In this document: positions 7,256-13,239 of the stretch, in pieces
Layout: each line of letters begins with the position of its first letter
Numbering within the stretch: position 1 is the first letter of the stretch
Assembly (NCBI GenBank): GCA_964511185.1
Contig: CAZEDU010000136.1
Coordinates: 1-13,239, forward strand
DNA: 13,239 nucleotides
Source: CAZEDU01 sp964511185
GTDB lineage: Bacteria; Myxococcota; Myxococcia; Myxococcales; Myxococcaceae
Reading direction: 5' to 3'
Notes under the pieces: model-generated
Told to the model about the DNA's origin: nothing
The model's input: the letters and a program-made list of their open reading frames with translations, nothing else
Database searches by the model: none
Program-made: the position numbers and the translations under genes

Positions 7256-7270
7256 GGGGGACAGCCTCCG
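7256..7270 (-). repeat. Copy 1 of the intergenic direct repeat (after portal gene)
   Basis: Minus strand CGGAGGCTGTCCCCC. It starts on the base after the portal TGA stop (7273-7271) and lies 21 bases before the ATG of the secreted cysteine-rich protein. The 14-base core is identical in all three copies. Confidence 0.85.
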
Positions 7271-8999
7271 TCAGGCCTGCGGAATCTGGGCGGTGGCCTG
7301 CGTGCCGAGGAGGCGCGTGAGGGCGTTGTCGCTGGCCGTGTCCGCCTGGCTGAGGGCCTTCGCGCCCTGCGCCGCGGCGAGGGCCGTCTCGGCCTGCTGC
7401 TGGGCCTGCTGCGCGGCCGCGCGCTCCTCGCGCATCCGAGCGACCTCGTCGTCGCTGCGCACCACGGAGGGGGGCACGGCGAGGGCGTCGGCGATCTCAT
7501 CGATGGCCTGGTCGAGGTTGATCTTGTCCATCGCCTCGCCCGCCACCTGCGCGATGTTGGCCACGAGGCCGACGAGGCGCTCGATGTTGTTGGTCCCGGC
7601 GAGCTTCTGCGCCTGGCTCATGATGCTGACGAAGTCGAACTTGAGCTCGGCGCCGACGAGCTGCTCGGGCGGGGGTGGGAGTTCGCCGCGGCGCCAGAGA
7701 ATCATGAAGACGCGGAAAAGCAGCGGGCGGAGCACCTCCTCCTCGTTGCGCTCGTTGACGGAGCCGAGCAGCAGCATCTGCTCCTGCTGGCGCGCGTTCA
7801 CCTCGGTGGCCGTCATCTTCCCCTCGCCGATGCGCTGGAACATCAGCGCGAGGTCCGCGTAGTACGCGCGCTCGACGTTCTGCCGGAGTTGCTGCTGCTT
7901 GAAGGCGAAGCGCTCGAGCGTGCCGGGTTNNNNNNNNNNGTTCGATCGTCATCGCGGGCTCGAACTTCCCCTGCGTGCCGCCCTCGATGTACGTCATGTC
8001 GCCGGCGAGAGTGGAGGTGCGCTGGCCGATGAGCCCGGTGTCGCCCTTCATCGGCGGATTCACCGACTTGTCGAAGGCCTGCTCCTCGCGCCGCGCCAGG
8101 TGCTGCAGCGCCTTCGCGTCGCCCACCGCCTCCATGCCGGGGCAGTCGGAGCCGTAGACGTCCTCGCCCGTCACGTTCCAGCGCCCCACCATGAAGGGCT
8201 GCTCGTAGTACCCGGCCTCGCGGAGGAACTTGTCATCCTGCGGTGTCGCGCCGATCTCGAACCAGCAGCTGCGGAAGCGCATGCCCTTCGGGCCGATGAC
8301 GCCTTCCTCGTAGTCGTCGTTCGGCTCGATGAGGTGGCACACCTCCACCTCGCCCTCGTAGTCCTTCGCGTTGTAGCGGTTGCGGACCTGCTCGCTGCAG
8401 GCCTCGAGGCCGAACTCGTCGACGAGCTGCTTCACGGTGAAGACGACGTCGTGGAAGACGGTGGTGACGCGGCCCTTCGCGTCGGCTGCGAGGGCGAAGC
8501 TGCCGATGGGGAAGACGCGGCCGCGGACGATGGACTCGGCGTCCTCCTCGACGAACATGACGGAGGTGCCGAAGCTGCCCTCGTCGCCGATGAGGTTGTC
8601 GAGGCACTGGTACAGGTTCGACTTCTTCAGGGTGTCGCGCTCCTTCTGCTCCACCTCGAAGACCCAGTCCTTCACCGCCTGCACTTCCTTGAGCGCTGGA
8701 TCGTTGACGCCACCGAGGAACCAGCGGCGCGCCGGCGACGCCATGCCCGACGTCATGAGGGCGCGCAGCGTGCGGGCCGCGACGGTGGCGCTCGAGTCGA
8801 TGCGCGCGCGCTGGCGGTCCTTCGCCTTGCCGCCCTTGTTCGCCTCCTCGGTGAAGAAGCGCCCTCGGCGTGGAAGGATGCTGTCGGCGATGTCCTTCCA
8901 GTCTTGATCCCAGTGCGCCCTGCGGTGGTTGACGAGCGACTCGCGGCGCTTCAGGTACTGCTGCTTGCGGGAGAGCTGTGGAACGGCGGTGTCTGCCAT
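7271..8999 (-). CDS. Portal protein / head-tail connector (T7 gp8-like), interrupted by an assembly gap
   Basis: The portal is a dodecameric ring at one vertex through which DNA enters and to which the tail attaches. The frame starts at ATG 8999 (MADTAVPQLSRKQQYLKRRE; ribosome site AGAGGT at 9010-9005), with 'WKDIADSILPRRGRF' and 'LMTSGMASPARRWF' typical of the family. It reads to 7940, then meets ten N. Downstream the protein continues in another frame (PGTLERFAFKQQQLRQNVER, AYYADLALMFQRIG, then 'MTATEVNARQQEQMLLLG', the family's most conserved stretch) to the stop at 7273-7271. The known bases sum to 1719, divisible by three, so the true gap must be a multiple of three and the gene is probably intact. 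The C-terminus is Gln/Ala-rich coiled coil. About 573 residues are visible, close to the usual size. Confidence 0.92.
7930..7939. other. Assembly gap (10 N)
   Basis: Ten undetermined bases lie inside the portal gene. The reading frame differs on the two sides by the N count, so the run is a placeholder and not a measured length. Protein flanks (…AMTIE before, PGTLERF… after) suggest that little is missing. Confidence 0.98.
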
Positions 9000-9004
9000 G
9001 GCTG

Positions 9005-9010
9005 ACCTCT
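9005..9010 (-). promoter_or_regulatory. Ribosome binding site of the portal gene
   Basis: AGAGGT on the minus strand lies five bases before ATG 8999 and overlaps the TGA stop of the large terminase gene (9012-9010), so portal translation follows directly on terminase. Confidence 0.7.
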
Positions 9011-10485
9011 CAGTTGTCCGTCACGTGGGTGCTGCCGCGCAGGTGCTCAGGGACGAGCTCGCGGCGCGCGCCGACGCCCACGTATTGCTCACGCCGGCGC
9101 ACCGGCGCGGCGAAGGTGAGGACGAAGGCGTCGGCCCTGTCTGGACTGCGGCCGAGGCGCGCCTTGATGTCCTCCTTCGGCTCGAGGCAGCGGCGCTCCT
9201 TGTTGTCGAACCAGTACTTCGGCGCGGCGAGCTCGGCGTGGAGGAGCGGATCGTCCGGCAAGCACCCGCCGTCGAGCACCCACTCGCGCATCTTCCAGTA
9301 CATCTCCGCGCGGCGGTTCTGGTACTTCGTCGGCTCGAGCGCGGCCGAGCCGAAGTTGATGGGCCGCACGATGCCAGCGTGCGTGCTGCGCTTCATGAAG
9401 TCTTCGACGCTCGCGCCGACGCCGCCGCCGTCGAAGAAGCCGCCGTCGGCGCCCCACGTGGTGGCGAACTTGATGATCTGCTCGCCGAACTCCGGGCCGT
9501 CGAGGCCCTGGAAGTCCTTCAGGCGGAAGCACACACGGCCCTGGCGGGGCGCGATGACGGAGGCGTCGCCACCGAAGCGGCCGACGTCAGCGCCGAGCAC
9601 CTTGGCCTCGCGGATGTAGCCGCGCTCCTCGAGCTCGCGCTGGCTGGCCGCCGTGCAGTCGGCGAGGTCGAGCAGCTTGTCGGCCTGGCGGTTGGGGAAC
9701 TTCCCCAGGATATTGACCATCACCAGGTAGTCTTCGCGGCCGTACTGCTGAATCTTCGCGCGGGCGATCTCGATGTCGATGCGGGGCGAGCGCTTCGGAT
9801 CGTCCGGGTCGCCGGTGATGTACGTGACGTGCCAGAGGTGCTTCTCCACCTTGCACGCGCGCCAGAGCGGCCCCTCGGTGCGCGTGGGGTTGCCGCAGAT
9901 GACGACGCGCGTCTCGATGCCGCTGTTCAGCACACCCTCGGCCGCCTGCACGACGCCGTCGGGGATGTCGCTCACCTCGTCGATGAGCCAGCACGCGTAG
10001 TCAGCGTGGAGGCCTGCGAGCGAGTTGGCCTGCTGCTGTGGATCAGCGTCCTCCTTCCACGTGCGCCGCGAGATGAACCACGTCTCCGGCGACTCGCGCG
10101 ACTCGATGGACTCGCCGCGGATGACGAACTTCTTCATCAGCAGCTTGCTCTTGTTCATCCACATCGCGAGCTCGGGCCAGAGGCAGTCGTCGAGGTTGGC
10201 GCCGGTGACGCTGGTGCACGCCACCTTCGAGTAGGGCCGCGTCGCGAGGAAGATGAGGCCAATCCACGCGAGCAGCGCCGTCTTGCCCGGGCCCTTGCAC
10301 GCGACGGCCGCCATGCGCCGCCACTTCGCCTGGCCGTTGGCCTCGCGCGCGCCGAAGGCGAGCAGCATGTCCTTCTGCCACTCGTCGGGCTCGACGCCGA
10401 ATTGCTCCCGCACGAAGAGGAGCGGCCCCTCGGGCGTGAGGTAGCGCCTCACCGCGGCGACGGCCTCTGCGCGCTTACTCGCCAC
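9010..10485 (-). CDS. terL: Terminase large subunit (packaging ATPase and nuclease)
   Basis: The 491-residue product is the motor that pumps DNA into the procapsid and cuts it. The ATPase part shows a Walker A-like loop VACKGPGKTALL (about 61-72), Walker B WLIDE (166-170) with catalytic Glu170, and a coupling-motif-like VVICGNPT (194-201). The nuclease part (RuvC/RNase H-like) shows Asp300 in LGADVGRFGGD, Asp352 in FFDGGGVG and Asp449/Asp452 in SPDRADAF, the expected acidic residues. The length is normal for the family. The start is GTG 10485-10483, giving an 11-base overlap with the small subunit gene, so the two are translationally coupled. All key residues are present and the gene appears functional. 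Confidence 0.95.
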   Translation of the reverse strand: MASKRAEAVAAVRRYLTPEGPLLFVREQFGVEPDEWQKDMLLAFGAREANGQAKWRRMAAVACKGPGKTALLAWIGLIFLATRPYSKVACTSVTGANLDDCLWPELAMWMNKSKLLMKKFVIRGESIESRESPETWFISRRTWKEDADPQQQANSLAGLHADYACWLIDEVSDIPDGVVQAAEGVLNSGIETRVVICGNPTRTEGPLWRACKVEKHLWHVTYITGDPDDPKRSPRIDIEIARAKIQQYGREDYLVMVNILGKFPNRQADKLLDLADCTAASQRELEERGYIREAKVLGADVGRFGGDASVIAPRQGRVCFRLKDFQGLDGPEFGEQIIKFATTWGADGGFFDGGGVGASVEDFMKRSTHAGIVRPINFGSAALEPTKYQNRRAEMYWKMREWVLDGGCLPDDPLLHAELAAPKYWFDNKERRCLEPKEDIKARLGRSPDRADAFVLTFAAPVRRREQYVGVGARRELVPEHLRGSTHVTDN

Positions 10486-11032
10486 CGCGAGTGCCCTTCA
10501 TCGCCTCGATGAGGAGATCGGCCAGCGACTCGTCGGCGCTCACCTCCACCTTGTCGGTGAAGAGCTTCTCGTGCTTGCCGAGCAGCTCGAGGCCCTTGTC
10601 CTTCGGCCAGAGCGTCACCTTCACGGTGCGGCCCACCTTGAACTTGTCCTGCCCGGTGCCCTCGAAGAGCTCCTCCACCTCGAAGCCCTTGATGGCGCGG
10701 CGGATGTCCTCGGGCATCTCGACGAGGGGCTTGAGCGTGCCGTACTGCGGCGACTCCTTGTCGGTGACGAAGGCGCCAATCAAGTCGGAGAAGGCGAGGC
10801 GGCCGAGTTCGGTGAGGACCTGCTCGCCCCGCGCCTCGAGCTTGCCGAGGTGGCGCGACTCCGCCTCGTCGATGGCCTGGGCGACGAGGGGATTCTGCCG
10901 GAGCTCGTAGCCCGCCTGGTGCGCGGTGCGCGCCGAGTAGCCAGCGCGCTCCGCGGCCTTGGTGGCGTTGGCGTCGACGAGGTACTCGGCGACGAAACGC
11001 TTCTGCTTCGCTGTGAGCTTCTTCTCAGCCAC
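10475..11032 (-). CDS. terS: Terminase small subunit
   Basis: The 185-residue product recognises phage DNA and loads the large subunit. Its N-terminus LTAKQKRFVAEYLVDANATK, followed by AAERAGYSARTAHQAGYELR and NPLVAQAIDEAE, is the helix-turn-helix region of the Terminase_2 (SPP1 G1P-like) family. A central helical oligomerisation region and a beta segment (FKVGRTVKVTLWPKDKGLEL) follow. The start is GTG 11032-11030, the only plausible start before the conserved part; GGGAG lies too close upstream (11038-11034) to be a good ribosome site, so initiation may be weak or controlled. A hairpin and a repeat copy lie 12-36 bases upstream. The gene ends in an 11-base overlap with the large subunit gene. 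Confidence 0.92.
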   Translation of the reverse strand: MAEKKLTAKQKRFVAEYLVDANATKAAERAGYSARTAHQAGYELRQNPLVAQAIDEAESRHLGKLEARGEQVLTELGRLAFSDLIGAFVTDKESPQYGTLKPLVEMPEDIRRAIKGFEVEELFEGTGQDKFKVGRTVKVTLWPKDKGLELLGKHEKLFTDKVEVSADESLADLLIEAMKGTRGGE

Positions 11033-11043
11033 GCTCCCAGAGT

Positions 11044-11062
11044 GCTGCCCCGAGGGGACAGC
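11044..11062. promoter_or_regulatory. Inverted repeat ahead of the small terminase gene
   Basis: On the plus strand GCTGCCC-CGAG-GGG(A)CAGC can form a seven-pair hairpin with one bulged A. It overlaps the 14-base repeat and lies 12 bases before the GTG start. There is no T-run after it, so it does not look like a terminator; it could modulate translation or bind a protein. Confidence 0.4.
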
Positions 11063-11068
11063 CTCCGG
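11054..11068 (-). repeat. Copy 3 of the intergenic direct repeat (before small terminase gene)
   Basis: Minus strand CCGGAGGCTGTCCCC, two bases after the TGA stop (11073-11071) of a six-codon mini-ORF and 21 bases before the GTG of the small terminase gene. Confidence 0.85.
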
Positions 11069-11070
11069 AA

Positions 11071-11091
11071 TCAGCGGCGGCGTCCGCTCAT
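11071..11091 (-). CDS. Possible six-codon mini-ORF
   Basis: ATG AGC GGA CGC CGC CGC TGA (MSGRRR) begins in an ATGA overlap with the stop of the membrane microprotein gene and ends two bases before repeat copy 3. It continues the overlap pattern of the upstream genes and is strongly basic. It could be a leader-type minigene or chance. Confidence 0.2.
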   Translation of the reverse strand: MSGRRR

Positions 11092-11180
11092 CGTCCGCTC
11101 TCCCTACGCCAACGAGACCAGCACGCGGCGAAGAGTAACGCGTACCCCGCGAGCCAGATCACGCCGAACACGTAGATCAT
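11088..11180 (-). CDS. Membrane microprotein, 30 residues
   Basis: ATG 11180 shares one base with the TGA stop (11182-11180) of the preceding gene. The product reads MIYVFGVIWLAGYALLFAAC, then WSRWRRESGR. Residues 2-20 form one hydrophobic segment and residues 21-30 a basic tail, so it should sit in the inner membrane with the basic end in the cytoplasm (positive-inside rule). It is too short for most gene finders. Support comes from the TGATG coupling, the clean hydrophobic/basic design and a gap of about 145 bases that otherwise would be empty. No family is recognised. Small membrane proteins of phages can be holin-like, anti-restriction or signalling peptides, but nothing here decides between these. 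The ribosome site is poor. Confidence 0.5.
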   Translation of the reverse strand: MIYVFGVIWLAGYALLFAACWSRWRRESGR

Positions 11181-11803
11181 CAGGCCTCGTTTGTAGCAGG
11201 AGTGCCGACGTCCGCACTCTCCGGCTTCGGGAAGTGGGCGACGCCCGCGCAGTCCGCACGGTGATCGGTCTCGACGCCAGCCGGGCCACCGTCCGAGCCG
11301 TCAACCTGACGTCCTCGGGCTCCGCAGAAGGCGCACACGAGATTTGGGGCGGTCCCAGACATGGCCTGCACCACCTCTGCTTCGAACGCCTCAGTCGCGG
11401 TCTCGAACGTCACGCCTTGCCGCCGCGCGGCGCGGACGATGTGGGCTGGGATGTGACCCGGGTTCACCTTCTGCTCGATGAAGAGCGAGAAGGCCTTCTC
11501 GTGCGAGCGCTTGAGGTTCTGCTTCGCCAGGCGCATCGCGAGCGCCTCGCACGCTTCGAACCTCTCCGTCGCGTACTCGACGCCGCCGTGGCGCACGGCC
11601 GCGCTGAAGACGAGGCTGATCGCCGACTGCTCGGCCGCGTTCTCCTGGTTGAGCTCGTTCAGGTGCGGCTGCAGCTTCTGGATGAGCTGCTCCTGAATCT
11701 GATCGCGCGCGCCCGACGTCAAGTCGAGCACCTTGCCTCCAGGCGGAAGGCCCTGCGGACGAACGCCGGGCGGGAAGTGGCCATTGTTTCCGTGCTTGCT
11801 CAT
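11180..11803 (-). CDS. Unknown phage protein with a possible C-terminal zinc-binding motif
   Basis: The 207-residue product starts at ATG 11803 in an ATGA overlap with the preceding gene; AAAGGCG upstream is a moderate ribosome site. The frame stays open further upstream, but that part is the antisense-free shadow of the preceding gene, so the short start is chosen. The N-terminus is Gly/Pro-rich (residues 1-25). Residues 30-110 are helical and amphipathic with 'RDQIQEQLIQKLQPHLNELN'. The C-terminus has Cys157-x2-Cys160 (CAFC) and His181-x3-Cys185-x4-His190, which could bind zinc. I do not recognise a family. Its place just before the terminase genes suggests a late-regulatory or packaging-related role, but this is only positional. 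Confidence 0.75.
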   Translation of the reverse strand: MSKHGNNGHFPPGVRPQGLPPGGKVLDLTSGARDQIQEQLIQKLQPHLNELNQENAAEQSAISLVFSAAVRHGGVEYATERFEACEALAMRLAKQNLKRSHEKAFSLFIEQKVNPGHIPAHIVRAARRQGVTFETATEAFEAEVVQAMSGTAPNLVCAFCGARGRQVDGSDGGPAGVETDHRADCAGVAHFPKPESADVGTPATNEA

Positions 11804-12240
11804 GACTTCGCCTTTCGTACTGCGTGCTGCGGGTGGGACTGCAGGTGCTGCTTCTTGTGGTGCGGGTGGTGCGGACGACGCGGACGGCCGCCGTGCGCCG
11901 ACTTGTCGCCGTACGAGGCAACGAAGGCCTCGACGCCGCCGGGCTGCTCGAGCTGCGCGCGGTGCTTGCGGAGCAGCTTCGGCACGTAGCTCCAGAGGTA
12001 CTCGCGCAGCTGGAAGCGGACGCGCTCCTTGCCGCGCTGGAACTCCTCGTCCGTCTTCGTGTCGAGCTCGTCGCGGTACGCGAGGAAGGCGCGGAAGAGA
12101 CTCTCGAGCGGGTCGCCTGAGCGCTCGTTGAGGGCCGCGGCGATGGACTGCCCGCGGAGCTTCCGCTTGCGATGCCCCGCGCAGAGGCCGCCCTTCTCGA
12201 CGGGGCGCTCGCACGTCCCCTCTTCGCCGGCACAGCTCAT
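11800..12240 (-). CDS. Small protein with N-terminal Cys/His zinc-finger-like motif and His-rich tail
   Basis: The 146-residue product opens MSCAGEEGTCERPVEKGGLC followed by AGHRKRK: Cys3-x6-Cys10-x9-Cys20-x2-His23, then a basic patch. This matches the 'C..EGC.RPV...GLC..H..R' motif common in phage proteins and often taken as zinc- and nucleic-acid-binding. A charged helical middle follows (about 30-105, EFQRGKERVRFQLREYLWSY). The tail (about 118-146) is exceptional, with nine His among Arg/Lys/Gln/Pro (RRPHHPHHKKQHLQSHPQH). ATG 12240 is supported by a strong GGAGGT at 12253-12248 with seven-base spacing. It overlaps the next gene by four bases. A nucleic-acid-binding or regulatory role is inferred; no precise function can be given. 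Confidence 0.8.
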   Translation of the reverse strand: MSCAGEEGTCERPVEKGGLCAGHRKRKLRGQSIAAALNERSGDPLESLFRAFLAYRDELDTKTDEEFQRGKERVRFQLREYLWSYVPKLLRKHRAQLEQPGGVEAFVASYGDKSAHGGRPRRPHHPHHKKQHLQSHPQHAVRKAKS

Positions 12241-12247
12241 TTCGAGG

Positions 12248-12253
12248 ACCTCC
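12248..12253 (-). promoter_or_regulatory. Strong ribosome binding site
   Basis: GGAGGT, seven bases before ATG 12240. It fixes the start of the Cys/His-motif protein and is the clearest ribosome site of the upstream small-gene set, in a 34-base gap between two genes. Confidence 0.8.
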
Positions 12254-12274
12254 GTAGATCAGGATTTGTCAGCT

Positions 12275-12397
12275 TCAGGACGTGGCCTCCGCAGGCGTCA
12301 GCGACGTGGTGCGCAGCCGCTCGCCCTTCGCGAGACGGCGACGTGACGCGGCCTTCTGCTGCGCCTCCGTCTGCGTGTCGGCCTCAATGGCGGTCAT
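12275..12397 (-). CDS. Small basic protein, 40 residues
   Basis: ATG 12397 lies in an ATGA overlap with the preceding stop (12396-12394) and has AGGAGG at 12411-12406, eight bases upstream, which strongly supports translation. The product reads MTAIEADTQTEAQQKAASRR, then RLAKGERLRTTSLTPAEATS. It is hydrophilic, helical in the middle, with a basic cluster at residues 19-29. No family is recognised. It might be a small DNA-binding or assembly peptide; that is a guess. Confidence 0.65.
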   Translation of the reverse strand: MTAIEADTQTEAQQKAASRRRLAKGERLRTTSLTPAEATS

Positions 12398-12681
12398 GCA
12401 GCGTTCCTCCTGAGCTGGCCGATTGACTGCGCCTGTCGCCGCCGCTCACGCCACGACTTCGGAGGCGGGTGGCGCTCGTCACGCCGCCAGCACCGGAAGT
12501 AGGCCACCTTGCACTCGGGGGCGTCGCACCGGACGCGCCTCCGGCTGCCGGACTGCGGCAACTCGTCGAGACAGAAGGGGCACAACCCCTCGGGCGTGGC
12601 ACGGAGCATCTGCTGGAGGCCGGGCCCTCCCTGTCCGCGAGTGCGCGCGGCTTTGATTCCACCGATGTGCGTGCCGCTCAT
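12394..12681 (-). CDS. Small protein with zinc-ribbon-like cysteines
   Basis: The 95-residue product starts at ATG 12681 in an ATGA overlap with the preceding gene, with GGGAG about seven bases upstream. It has a Gly/Arg-rich N-terminus, Cys34-x2-Cys37 (CPFC), then Cys52-x4-Cys57 (CDAPEC) and an extra Cys64, a plausible four-cysteine zinc site, followed by a very basic Arg-rich C-terminus (KSWRERRRQAQ). The design suits nucleic-acid binding. I do not recognise the exact family; the motif resembles zinc-ribbon or HNH-associated fingers, but no HNH catalytic residues are visible. Confidence 0.75.
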   Translation of the reverse strand: MSGTHIGGIKAARTRGQGGPGLQQMLRATPEGLCPFCLDELPQSGSRRRVRCDAPECKVAYFRCWRRDERHPPPKSWRERRRQAQSIGQLRRNAA

Positions 12682-12896
12682 GGCCCGGCTCCCGTGGCGA
12701 GCCACTCGACGTACGCGGCGTCGAGCTTCGTCTGTGACTCGGCCGCGTTGTGCAGGCGCAACAGCTCCTCGCACACCGCGTCGATGGCCTCGCTGCTGAG
12801 CAGGGTGCGATCCTTGAGCAGCTCGCCGTCCTGGCCGCGGATGGTGCGGAGGCGGGCGCTGATGAGGGCGAGCTCGCGTCGTTGAGTGGGCGTCAT
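12678..12896 (-). CDS. Small helical protein, 72 residues, unknown function
   Basis: The start is ATG 12896 (MTPTQRRELALISARLRTIR), in an ATGA overlap with the preceding gene and with GGAG about eight bases upstream; the same frame is open further upstream but only as a shadow of the previous gene. The product is almost all helical and charged, with heptad-like Leu/Ile spacing over residues 10-60 (DAVCEELLRLHNAAESQTKL), so a coiled coil or helical bundle is likely. There is no signal or membrane segment. It overlaps the next gene by four bases. No family is recognised. Confidence 0.7.
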   Translation of the reverse strand: MTPTQRRELALISARLRTIRGQDGELLKDRTLLSSEAIDAVCEELLRLHNAAESQTKLDAAYVEWLATGAGP

Positions 12897-13018
12897 CGCT
12901 TCGGCTCCGGGACTGCTGGAGGCCTGCAAATGCAGCCGTTGCCGGGGTCCTCGAGGTGCTTCCGGCACTCGGCGGTGTGGAACGTCCAGAAGGTCCAGAC
13001 GGGCTTGGGCTCACTCAT
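12893..13018 (-). CDS. Micro-ORF, 41 residues, Cys/His-containing
   Basis: ATG 13018 overlaps the stop of the preceding gene (ATGA) and has GGAGG five bases upstream, an excellent ribosome site. The product begins MSEPKPVWTFWTFHTAECRK and has His14, Cys18, His21, Cys29 and Cys31, enough ligands for a small zinc knuckle, plus an aromatic cluster WTFWTF (8-13). It ends in an ATGA overlap with the next gene. It is too short for routine gene calling, but the good ribosome site and double overlap make it likely real. Function unknown. Confidence 0.65.
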   Translation of the reverse strand: MSEPKPVWTFWTFHTAECRKHLEDPGNGCICRPPAVPEPKR

Positions 13019-13239
13019 GGCTTCCTCCACGCGGCGCGAGCGGTGAGCACTGCCATGAGGTGATCGAGCGCCTTCTCGCCATCGCCGCCCTTCGGTCGCG
13101 GGTCGTTGGTGGTCGCGTCGAGCGCCCGCATCGCGGCGTCATAGACTTCGACGAACGCCTCCTTGAGTGTGACTCCCTTCGGCTGATGCTTCGCGAAGTG
13201 GAGCGCTCTGAGTAGTGCCTCGCGCTCGGTGGCCTTCCA
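13015..13239 (-). CDS. Partial gene at right edge, unknown function (N-terminus off window)
   Basis: An open frame enters from the right edge and ends at TGA 13017-13015; 74 codons are visible. The visible part is helical and charged (WKATEREALLRALHFAKHQP, later VEVYDAAMRALDAT and ALDHLMAVLTARAAWRKP). No start lies within the window before the conserved-looking part, and the frame has the same G/C third-base bias as its neighbours. It overlaps the next gene by four bases. No family is recognised. Confidence 0.65.
   Translation of the reverse strand, partial: WKATEREALLRALHFAKHQPKGVTLKEAFVEVYDAAMRALDATTNDPRPKGGDGEKALDHLMAVLTARAAWRKP

Noticed and set aside
7497..7929. Arg/Ala-rich continuation of the portal after the N run
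   Set aside because: It is a frame error caused by the placeholder length; the correct frame carries the conserved MTATEV…RQQEQ portal stretch.
8929..11989. Long plus-strand frames (8929-10512 and 10571-11989) opposite terminase genes
   Set aside because: Same antisense shadow effect; the minus-strand frames carry catalytic motifs and overlap as an operon.

Overview
This window is the late (DNA-packaging, head and tail) region of a double-stranded DNA tailed phage of podovirus type. All supported genes lie on the minus strand and read right to left. The DNA is strongly GC-rich, about two thirds by eye, with G/C at most third codon positions, so a GC-rich bacterial host is likely; the host genus cannot be read from the window. 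A 10-base run of N shows it is a draft assembly. Both ends are cut inside genes, and no integrase, lysis, replication or host gene is visible.

In transcription order the layout is as follows. (1) Positions 13239-11071 hold a tightly packed set of small genes with mostly ATGA-type stop/start overlaps. Four of them carry Cys/His patterns that suggest zinc binding. The set ends with a 30-residue membrane microprotein and a six-codon mini-ORF. (2) Positions 11032-9010 encode the small and large terminase subunits, which overlap by 11 bases. (3) Positions 8999-7271 encode the portal (T7 gp8-like head-tail connector), interrupted by the N run. (4) Positions 7234-6370 encode an unusual secreted, cysteine-rich protein and a Bbp19-like protein. 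(5) Positions 6331-4026 encode the scaffold, the major capsid protein and a Bbp16-type capsid cement protein. (6) Positions about 4017-3947 hold a tRNA-like element with a CAT anticodon loop. (7) Positions 3920-1 encode a small conserved phage protein, tail tubular proteins A-like and B-like, and the start of a further virion protein that runs off the left edge.

The order TerS, TerL, portal, Bbp19, scaffold (Bbp18 position), capsid (Bbp17 position), Bbp16 is that of Bordetella phage BPP-1. The genes form a pathway: terminase packages DNA through the portal into a scaffold-built shell, the cement protein stabilises the shell, and the tubular proteins build the short tail on the portal.

The points that stand out are three copies of a 14-base direct repeat (GGGGACAGCCTCCG on the plus strand), each just after a stop codon and ahead of a key late gene; the tRNA-like element; the secreted cysteine-rich protein inside the head operon; and the membrane microprotein ahead of the terminase. 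I saw no CRISPR array, insertion sequence or clear factor-independent terminator.
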